Origin: Auanema rhodensis
Taxonomy: Eukaryota; Nematoda; Chromadorea; Rhabditida; Rhabditidae
Assembly (NCBI GenBank): GCA_964057225.1
Contig: OZ059898.1
Span: 10,788,001 to 10,852,000, forward strand
Length of the DNA: 64,000 bases
Direction: 5' to 3'
Numbering within the stretch: the first letter of the stretch is position 1; every line of letters begins with the position of its first letter. A model generated the notes under the pieces. That model saw only the letters and a list, made by a program, of their open reading frames with translations, was not told the DNA's origin and ran no database searches. Positions 38,701 through 48,062 of this stretch are shown one piece after another. The translations under genes were made by a program, and so were the position numbers.

Positions 38701-39490
38701 TATAGAATCAACTTCAAGAAATCTAACAAACCTTTTTCTCATAATCCTTAATCTCAAGAGAAAATACATCAGCCACAGTTCGTTTTTCACGCAGAGCAAC
38801 AGTTTCTGCCCGTGCATCATCAACTTGGGATCGTAATTCCAAATTCAGAACACCAGCAGCTTCCAAGTCATTTACTAATTTTATTCTCTAAAAAAATGCA
38901 GTTAAAAACGGAAACTTTTTAAAAGTCTGGTGAACCTGTTCCTCAAATTTTTGTTTTTCGTCTCTAATGCTAACCAATTCAGTCTCTAACTCTACTATTC
39001 GGTTTCTTAAAATAAGCTCATTAGCTGTGCATTCATTATTACTTTCCGCAGCACTCTGTAATTATCAAGAAAAAGGTTTTCTACGAGAAAGAGACAATGC
39101 GACTACCATATTAAGAAACTCCAACTTCCCGGTAAGTTCTTCTATTCTTCGAGTAAAAATGACATTTTCATTTGAAACAGCTTCAAGCTGTGATTGAGCA
39201 GAAGTCAAGTCGTCTTGTTTCGTTTTCTGAATTCAGCAATTTTCTAATGATATGCAGTTTGAACAAATTTAACCATGCTTTCTTTTAATTGATCAACTAC
39301 TCGTTTACATTCTTTGGTATGTTCCACTTGTTTTTTTGCAAATCTAATAAGATCTTCACGACTTAAAGAGTCAAGCTAAAAATAAACAAAAAGGAAAATA
39401 GGAGAGAAAAAGTGAGTTTCTTACTTTTGATTTCGGGGCAGGCTTTTGAGAAGCTGGAAGCTCCGGTTTAACCTCTTCCTGATCAGGCAT
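35714..39490 (-). CDS. GRIP-domain golgin, GCC2 (GCC185)-like
   Basis: Predicted 699 aa, almost all coiled coil. Exons (minus): 39490-39425, 39375-39274, 39226-39107, 39055-38936, 38887-38732, 38687-38590, 38543-38467, 38420-38282, 38236-38125, 38078-37957, 37683-37561, 37515-37392, 37346-37281, 37124-37012, 36827-36737, 36461-36267, 36192-36094, 35938-35824, 35775-35714. The N-terminus KSKLDSLSREDLIRFAKKQ matches the conserved start of human GCC2 as I remember it. The GRIP domain is at about 632-680, with the key Tyr634 in MEYLKNVIIKFLTPE that binds ARL1 GTPase. The end SWGSYIKWSGF also resembles the Trp-Ser-Gly tail of GCC2. GRIP golgins tether endosome-derived vesicles at the trans-Golgi. 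It is shorter than human GCC2 (about 1,680 aa). Confidence 0.9.
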
Positions 39491-39953
39491 GACCCTGATA
39501 TACGCATAAGTACAAATGTCTCAGCTTTGCTCCAAGATATTAGACCGTAGTTATACGAGATTTATAAAAAAACATATTATAATATACAGGAATAATGAAG
39601 CTTTATTATTTGCCAATAATATGTACATGATTAATAGAAATCTGGGGTTAACATTGAGGAAAAGATCACAATATCAGAATCACATGCCTCATTTACAAAA
39701 TATCTATACAGAAACTTACAGTGCAATAGACTAGATCAGACAAGACATCCACACAACAAAATGTTTTTTAAACGTGCAACCTAGTCAGGATTATAAATCT
39801 ATCATGTCATGCTGAGCAGCATTTGAATGAGATTCAAAACGCAACACCTGAGACATTGTGTTGAGTTGTTCACCCATGATAGGTGATAGAGAACTGTGTT
39901 CAACAGCATTATTAGTGGAATGAATATCACAATAAATTTCTTTTTGTTCTTTT
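39491..39953 (-). other. Short same-strand spacer between hda-4 and the golgin gene
   Basis: 463 bases from the hda-4 stop to the golgin ATG. It contains the hda-4 3' UTR with AATAAA (minus strand, 39602-39607) and an ATATCAG just before the golgin ATG that could accept a spliced leader. Longer than the roughly 100 bases usual in nematode operons, but an operon is not excluded. Confidence 0.4.
39602..39607 (-). terminator. Candidate poly(A) signal of hda-4
   Basis: AATAAA on the minus strand, about 350 bases after the hda-4 stop and 110 bases before the golgin ATG. Confidence 0.4.
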
Positions 39954-42900
39954 TTAACTTGTGTCCATTGTAAGATTTTGTAGCTGCTGTCTGATGGCCT
40001 GCCATTGAATTTCGCTAGTGCTGAGGCCATGTTGAAGTGTAAGCGAAGGCCAGTAACCTTTGTGAATGGCGATTACCTGAAAGCATTGCAAATGTGTCAA
40101 TGACAACTATTGAATAAAAAAACCTTTTGAATTGTCTCTTGTGCGCATATATTGGGAGTGGTATCTAGGGAACTGTAGGTTAACTTTCCAGCATCGTTAT
40201 CTTCTCCAACTAACACCTGCAATATAATACAGTTATATCAAAAATATAATTAGTCAATTCACTTTTACACATTGTTCAGCAGCATCAGAAATAGATTCCA
40301 AGTCATAGCCCCCTTCTAAGGCAAGAACTACTTTACCATCAGCATAGTTTAGAAGTTGACGTGTCATGTAGCCAAACATTGCTGCCGATACCTCGTATCC
40401 ACCAAGAACTTTAGGATGATTTCGAGCAGCATCGAAACCAGCAGACACAAGAATGAAACTCGGCTGAAACTGATCTAGTACTGGCTCAACTATTGCTCTC
40501 CAAGCAGCCAAGTATTCGGGATCTCTCATAACATCGCCAGAAAAGGGAACATTAATCGTATAGCCCTAAAAATAACAAATACAAATAAAATAAAAATTAG
40601 CGTTCTAACTTTTCCAGACCCACGCCCCAATTCGGTGACAGCACCAGTACCAGGATAAAAATTGCCATTATCGTGACGATGAAGAGAGATATAGATAACA
40701 TTTGGATCATCTTCAAAACATTGTTGAGTTCCGTTTCCATGATGTACATCCCAATCTATGATGGCAATCCTCTTGCATTTTTGTGGATATTTAATTTGCA
40801 ACTGTCGAGCACAGATTGCCACATTATTGAAGAAACAGAAACCCATAGCCTTAACAAATTACATAGTTTTATAGAATCAAGAGTTTAAATCTAACATGAT
40901 CAGGTTCTGCGTGATGCCCGGGAGGTCTAATACAAGCAAAACCATTTTTTAATCGTCCTTCCACCACTTGAGATGCTAATTCGATAAGGGAACCAGTAGC
41001 AATTCGAGCAGCAAGTTGAGTACTATTGTCGTTAAAATAGGTATCTGTATCAATTCCTATCCCTCCGCATCCTAGCTGAAATAAAAGGCTATAAAGTAAA
41101 AAGATAGGCACTACTTCATACCTGTACAAAACTTTTCACCGGTAATTGTGATGTCTCAATTTTTAGGCAAGCAGTAGGCGACACAGCGAAAAAGGTTACA
41201 TATGTTGGTGTATGCACCAAACGTAATTGGTCAAGAGAAGCTTTTTTAGCTAATACTTTCTCACATCTGTAAACTACATTTGGTTAAATGAACGAGCGAG
41301 TTTTTTTTTACTTTTGCACCAATCCTGATTCTAATAATCTAGCCCAAATACTTTGAACTCTACCCCCATGTTCAATATGAGTGTTGGTCTCTCCACAGGT
41401 GCATTCATGTTTCGACATTGCAATATCATAAGTTAAACCAGTAGCACTTGCTGATATGGCAGATTCAGAGGTTGTAGCGAGTTGTTTAGAGGATAAAAGA
41501 CTGTTTGAGTATGCATCATCATCTTCCTGTTCTTCTCTAAATTTTTTCACAATTTTCGAGAGATAATAAAAAAATACTTACCTTACAAGACTTTTACGCC
41601 TCAAAACAAGTTCTCGAAGCTGCTGCTTCAGAAGTGATGGGTATCCACCAACTGGCAGGTTTTGGGATAAACCCAAAGGGAAACGAGGATCAAGCTTATT
41701 TTTATCAATTGCTGACTAAATAATATAGTAAAATTTAATAATTTTGTGGGCAAACCAACATCATCAATACCAGCTCCTAAACCGAGTTGAGCTTGAAATA
41801 GACTAGGAAGACTCAAAAACGGTGTTAATTGAGCTGCAGCAAGAAGCGAAGGTATATCTTTAAAAAAAAAAGTAAACATAAAAAAATGCCTTTTAAAAAC
41901 CGAGAGGCAGTTGAGTTGGAATTGTATTCGCTGCTAAGTTTGGTAAACTTGGAGAAGGGACCATTAAGTTTTGTGCTAAAGCAGTATTCGCACTCAATAA
42001 TGCATCAACTGGTAAATTGCCAGCAGCTGAAGTCTCGCTGTCGCTTCTAAAAGAATGAAAACTTAATAGTTACCTAAAAGTACAATACCGTTTCAAGGGT
42101 GGATGTGAATAGTTGAAGGTGGGAGGGTTTTGAACAGGACTGCTACCCTTGCTCAAGAGTTTTGCTCTAATTCTCATCTTCAGATTTGGTTCACTGTTCA
42201 CCTGAAAACATTCATCATGATTTATTTTTAAAAAACAGCATTTTCATAATTTCTGATCACTTGTTTAAAACCGAGAAATCATTGCACCAGAAAATGTGAC
42301 TGCGTAAACTTGACGCAGACATGAACTTCTACTTTTCAAGTATTTTTTTTAACATGAACAAGGTTGTGCCTGTTGTAATCTCACCAAATTTTGAAAAGAA
42401 TCAATCAAAATTAAAAAAAAAGATAGTAGGAGTAGAAAAAAAACAATATACCTTTCTTAATTGGTGAAATTCAGGTTGTTGCGAGGATTGCTGTGTTGTT
42501 TGATGGTGGGAAGATGGAACCCTATATGGTTCAAAATGAGGAGAACTAACATTAACCTAAATAAATAAAATTGAGACATGGCATAAAAATTATTGAAATA
42601 CCTGTGGACTCATGGGTTGATGAGGTGGAGTTCCAGATAGACTTCCTTGACTGCCTTCTTTATTTCTTTGGGCAATCATATTTTTTAATCTATCTTTTGT
42701 ATGTTGCGATATCGTTTGGGTACCCGAAGAGCCAGAAAAAGATCTCATTTCTCTGAAAAAAAGTTGATGATTATTAATACAATAGGTGAAATAATAGATA
42801 CTAACGCTTTTAATTTCATCGGATGTGTTTGAGATGGAGTTACTGACTGTGATACAGGAATATCGCGAGACGTTGTGGGGACCTGGGGTAGACTGGAGCT

Positions 42901-43317
42901 TAACAGGCTACTCACAGAAGATGAACGAGAAGAAGGATTATCTGAAAATACAATTGCGAATTCTGAGGAAGAAACCAAAAAAAATATATATATATAAACT
43001 AATCCTTACTATCACTATCTCTGCTATCCGTTGATAGCAAAGGAGTTCCTTGATTATTAGCCATATTCTGATAGTACTGCTGGAGATGTTGTAAATTCAA
43101 AACTTGTTGAGCTTGTTCGAATGTAGTGACCATCTCCATTTGCTTTTGTTTGAAAGCCTGAAAAGGGAAAAAACGAATAATATTAGCTCAGTTCCGGTTA
43201 GCAACAAACTAAGCAAGTGACGTTTAAATTTATAATTTTTCAATCATATAATATTTTTAGATAATTTCAATGTATCCCGAAACTCACCCTCGTGATCATA
43301 TTCGATTTTAATTTAAA

Positions 43318-43348
<31 letters not shown>

Positions 43349-44147
43349 CATTTAGTATACTTTGTTTTTGCTATCTATCGTTCATTAATTATATCCGCAT
43401 TGGTAATATGCAGTATTCGAGCCATATTCTATTATAGTTGGCCTAGCTGATGCAAGCAAACGAGTTTCTATAAATACTCCGCTTTTGCTTGAATGTGCTG
43501 GCGCACAGCAATCGATACGCGAGGCTCAGCAAATAAATGCTAAAAATAGGTATTCCACTCAAGAAGCGAGAACTTGACTGAAAATAAATAGAGAAACTTT
43601 TAAAAGGAAGTGTAGAGAAGCCAGAAAACTGTTTCTACTTTTTTCTATTTTTGGCCAAATACATACAGATAACTCTGAATTTAACAAAAAATATATATAT
43701 AAATACCAGAACATAATATAAAATCTGAGTCTAAATCTAGGAATAGAGGATATCTAAAACTAATAAACAACTGGTAAAGGATTTTGTTATAGTAACAACT
43801 TGGTGAACGAACATTAATACGAGATCAGCTGATCTATATGTTAATATACCTTACAAACTGGAGAATAAGCCCAGGTTTGCCACCGATTTAATTAATTTAC
43901 ATGATTAATGTGGAAAGAAAGCAAAATTACACTATAAGAATGAATACTTACATGTGAAAAAATATTTCAAAATTGAAATAGTAAAGTTTTTAAATTATAA
44001 ATATAAAATATAAATGAAATAAGTCGATTAAAAGCTAATCACCTCTTGAAGTTGCTGTTGGAACAAAGCGAAATGTTCCGGATCTTCTAGTACTGAAGAG
44101 GGAAACTGGAACATATTTCCGGAGCCAGAAGGACCAGGTTCACCCAT
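39954..44147 (-). CDS. hda-4: Class IIa histone deacetylase (HDAC4/5/7/9 type)
   Basis: Predicted 814 aa. Exons (minus): 44147-44043, 43157-43010, 42941-42806, 42752-42602, 42556-42452, 42201-42089, 42046-41901, 41857-41760, 41715-41582, 41536-41312, 41266-41122, 41075-40896, 40849-40610, 40565-40263, 40216-40124, 40076-39954. Gln-rich N-terminal helix, then [11 protein letters not shown], matching the HDAC4 14-3-3 site LRKTASEPNLK. The catalytic half has the class IIa zinc-binding insert [15 protein letters not shown], the His pair 556-557 in PPGHHAE, and zinc ligands Asp596/His598 (DVHHGNG) and Asp687 (GFDA). Class IIa enzymes repress MEF2 and shuttle under kinase control. The position that is His in vertebrate class IIa (LEGGHDL) is Tyr729 here (LEGGYDL). 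The frame is open just upstream of the ATG to a GCAG acceptor, so an extra 5' exon or trans-splice site is possible. Confidence 0.95.
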
Positions 44148-44705
44148 AGTAAAAGGCTTATCCTGCAAATTAGATATATTAAAGATGCCACCTGTCATCA
44201 CGTGTGCTATGGAAAAATGATCACATGATTAAATAATTTTCATATAGATTTTTAATATAAAATAAAAGATGTACTTCTTCTAACTTCAATAGAGCTTTAA
44301 CTTTGACTTCAGATTGAAAAGTAGGCTTTCAGGAGAAGAAGCACGGGACTTCAGATGAATCCGAACAGCATGTCTGCGAGTCTGACTAGCTCCGCCCAAA
44401 TTTCTATTCGTCTGTCTCTTTTTTTTGCAATGGAGCGCATATTAAGCAAAAATTTTAAGACGTTCGATCTTCATAAAATCTTTTTTTTCTAAAGAGTTGT
44501 TAATTCTTTGTGTTTTATTATTCTTCATCAATAAATTAGGTTTTTTTTGCATCATATTCGAATTTCTATTGGTTCCAACCTACCTATCACGTTAATGTTG
44601 TAATACAGGAATTATATGTTTATAGATTTCTGTGCTTTCCAAAGTTATTGATTCACAACATTTATCAAGGCTTCTAGTCTTCTATGAATATTCTAAATTC
44701 ATAGA
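44148..44705. other. Divergent promoter region of hda-4 and COP1
   Basis: 558 bases between two opposite start codons; both promoters must lie here or in first introns. A CTCCGCCC patch near 44390 is the only GC-rich element. No TATA box recognised. Confidence 0.5.
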
Positions 44706-47534
44706 ATGGAATTGCCGTTTATGACAAAACGAAAGCGTAGGGCAAATGATACCATTAATGGTCAGAAATAGCACCAAACCGTAAGCATAAATCATTTTTT
44801 CAAGATATTTTCGACCCCACATCTGTTAAACCTTCAACATCTGAGCTACTACATTGGAAACATCCAACGGGTGATATTTGGTGAGTATAAATTTCTGATA
44901 AGCCTTATTGCTTTTTTTAAGTGAAATTTGTTTACAAGATGTTCGACAACCAATAATAACCCCTTGTATGCATGTGTTCTGCTATGGATGTATAGAGGAA
45001 AGTATTAAAGTTCGACGAGTATGCCCTAAATGTTCTCAAGGTCCCCTGGATGTAATGGTAAAAAGGTCCTCAGTCTTGAATTATGATATAATCTCATTCA
45101 GGACCTTGTTTCAGTACCTCCTCAACCAGAGGAAAGGAAACAGGAGAAGGTAAAATAATCTGAAAATTAAACAATCACTCTAATATAGGTGGATATGAAC
45201 GATATATCTGAAATATTTTCAATTATTGCTCGTTCTAATCTTGTGACTTCGGAAATTGATGATATGATTAAAGTGCTATCTAAAAAACGAGCAGATCTTT
45301 GTGTTGGACAAGCGACCACCACTGATTCATTAGTAGGCATGTTTTATCCTATACCAATCTTAATATTATTTGGATAGTTTAGATATATTCACGAGAGAAA
45401 TTTTACGAAGGAAAGAATTACAACTATCTAATATTGTTAGGCAATGTGATATTATCAAAAAAGATCGAGATGTCGTTACTTCTGTGAGCTTAATGCCTTA
45501 TTTTAGTCTTTTATAAATCTTTCATGTAAAAACGAATTTGTTTAGAGGTTGCACACATCTATTGGGACATCACGTGGAACACGAACACAGGTGATTTTAC
45601 CCGTATTTATATATCGCTAAGATTTAATACTATTCATTTATCTCTCTATAATGAAGTTGCATAAATGAGTTCGTAAAATGAACATTCAGGGAGTCGATAA
45701 TTTGACGGAGCGCATGCTGAAACATTTTGACGGACTACAAGCATACTACACAGAGCTATTAAACCGAACTCCTAATGGATCAGGCACGTTTCTGTGTTAA
45801 TTTTTTTCATTTAAATTATCTTAAGAAAACGACGTGTCACAAACTACTGTGTGTCCAGAATGTGAAGGTGGATGTAAAAACGATGAAGATAGACTAGATC
45901 GTATGGGAAATGTAAGGCGTATATTTTCATGTAGACACAAAATGTATTACTTGTCAGGTTATCAAAGGAGTGGCGAAGTATGGACAGGTAGAACGAATAG
46001 CATCATTAAATTATGATATTGAAATTCCTCCACAGCAATCCATAGTCTCGAGGTATGGCATAAAAAGACAATTTTTATTCATTCTTTTTTGCAGTTTGGA
46101 ATTTGACAAAGATGGAGAATTATTCGTTGTTGCTGGTGTAACAAAAAGAATAAAAATATTCAGTTATGATAGTGTTGTGAGCGCCCCCGATGGCCTGCAT
46201 TATCCCTTAGGTCAACTTCGATGTCGAAGCAAAATAAGGTAAGTTATTACTTCTTTGTTTGTTAGTACTTTTTACTGTTTGTAGCAATGTGTCATGGAGT
46301 CAATTTCAAAAAGAATTGTTATGTAGTAGTGATTATGATGGAACCATTAATGTTTGGGATATAAACACGGTATGTTTATACTTTTGCTTTTTGATATTTG
46401 AGATAATTTTTTTTACAGCAGCAAGTTGTAAAAACATTCCACGAGCATGAGAAGCGTTGCTGGACTGTACATTTTAATAACGTTGATCGGCATTTATTGG
46501 CAAGCGGCAGCGATGATGCTAAAGTATGGCTATTATTAAGTTGTTTTAGTTTATTTGCTATATCACTTAATTATGGGTAGTATTTCTGAGATATGAGCTT
46601 GAAAGAAATCTGTCTTCTGGTTTACTGAGTCTAAGTATAATGTTTAAAAAGCGAAAATAGTATGCTTGTTCTAACTACATATCTACCATCTTTAGTTTTT
46701 CCTAATTTTTAACATTTGAGTTCATTTTATGACATGACCTTGTTCAAGTTTACGCTAACATATTTCATTTTCCCTTATTTGAAATATTTTAGGTAAAAAT
46801 CTGGAGTCTAAATTGTGACAGATCTGTTACTAGTATTGATGCAAAAGTTAATGTATGTTGTGTATGCTTTAGTCCAACTAACAAATTTCATCTTGCATTC
46901 GGCTCAGCTGGTAAGATAGTTGATATTCGAAATGTTTCAATATTCGTAGTGTTTCAGATCATACTGTACATATGTATGATATTAGACAACCAACTTCTCC
47001 CTTAAATATCTTTAAAGGACATAAAAAAGCCGTATCCTATGTTCGCTATTTGAATGAAGACCAAATAGTCTCGGCGTATGTGTTCTATCCACTTGAAGAA
47101 TATTTTATTCCGAGCTTTCAGATCGACGGATAGTACTTTACGCGTATGGTGTGCCAAAACGGGAAGATGTATTCGAATATTACGGGGACATATCAATGAG
47201 AAAAACTTTGTAGGACTTAGTGATAATGGAAGTGATCATGTTATGTGTGGTATAGTCCGATGTTTAAATATGAAGTTCGTTTTTATTTTTTCAGGAAGTG
47301 AAAACGGAAGTGTTTTCTTCTATCATAAGTATATCTCAGAGCCTGTGCTTGCCAGTTATGTAGGAAAAGATGATTCTGTTGGAGATCCCGAAGGCTTCAT
47401 CTCTTCCGTTTGTTGGAAGAAGGTATTGTCATCTATTGGTTTCAATATATAAACTTATCTCTTTCTTTCAGAACTCAGATATTGTTGTTGTTGCAAATAG
47501 TTATGGAAGTGTGCAATTTTTAAAGCTTTCATAG
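44706..47534 (+). CDS. cop1: COP1-type RING/coiled-coil/WD40 E3 ubiquitin ligase
   Basis: Predicted 593 aa. Exons: 44706-44760, 44805-44880, 44922-45057, 45102-45149, 45189-45340, 45378-45483, 45546-45590, 45690-45783, 45826-45911, 45958-46052, 46095-46238, 46285-46369, 46419-46523, 46793-46910, 46958-47075, 47122-47249, 47295-47422, 47472-47534. A KRKRR nuclear signal is followed by a C3HC4 RING (Cys44 to Cys81: CEIC, CMHVFC, CPKC), a coiled coil, and a C-terminal WD40 propeller (about 290-593). The propeller is very close to vertebrate COP1: [68 protein letters not shown]1 marks transcription factors for degradation, often through Tribbles or DET1 partners. Intron 8 begins GC, intron 5 is only 37 nt; exon 3/4 junction has an alternative donor 6 nt earlier. 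Confidence 0.95.
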
Positions 47535-47668
47535 TCTTTTGGTTGTGAATAGTTCCCTGTGAATGTTATTTTCTTTTCCCGGTTTTGATGACTGTATAAA
47601 TTAATAAAAGAGAAAAATATATAATTTTTACTTAGTTATTATCTGGCTGAAACCCCAATTTAAATATC
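47535..47668. other. Convergent 3' UTR region, COP1 and small secreted gene
   Basis: 134 bases between stop codons facing each other, with an AATAAA on the + strand at 47603-47608 that fits the COP1 transcript end. Confidence 0.6.
47603..47608 (+). terminator. Candidate poly(A) signal of COP1
   Basis: AATAAA 69 bases after the COP1 stop, in a tight convergent spacer. Confidence 0.65.
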
Positions 47669-47974
47669 TTATGGGTATGTACTCTTTGAATATACATAAT
47701 AATGAAAATGAGGATTGTATTCCTTCCAAAGAGTTCCTCTGTCGTCCATTTGGTATCCATTTGCTCTGAACAATATTGTTTAACAAATTGAGCTTGAAAT
47801 GGAATTAACTCACAGGTACTTCTGATAAAATGCGGGAGGTGTTTCCGTTGTTGTCGTATAACTCATTAAAGGATTAGGAAAATTTTGAATATTAAATGGA
47901 TTCATCAAATATGGGATTAAGGTTTGACAGGAAATAGATTGTATAAAAAGTAAAAGGAATATAATATGCGCCAT
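47669..47974 (-). CDS. Small secreted Tyr-rich protein, family unknown
   Basis: Predicted 85 aa in two exons (minus): 47974-47814 and 47765-47669; phase 2 closes across a 48-nt intron with GTGAGT donor and TGTTCAG acceptor. The first 16 residues (MAHIIFLLLFIQSISC) are a clear signal peptide. The mature part has a TTTTETPP linker and a Tyr/His-rich end (KEYNPHFHYYVYSKSTYP). No cysteine remains after cleavage apart from one at the signal end, and no dibasic sites are seen. I do not recognise a family. It lies between COP1 and the next + strand gene, on the opposite strand. Extracellular role is all that can be said. Confidence 0.6.
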
Positions 47975-48062
47975 TTTAAAATTTATAAATACAAATCACC
48001 AGCTTATTTTATTCTATATATATATTAGATTTGAACCGTTGAAGAAGATTTATTACAAGTCA

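Noticed and set aside
39954-40030. Frame starting [14 protein letters not shown]
   Set aside because: Over this part it is an out-of-frame shadow of the last hda-4 exon, whose real frame ([17 protein letters not shown]) joins the upstream exon in phase.
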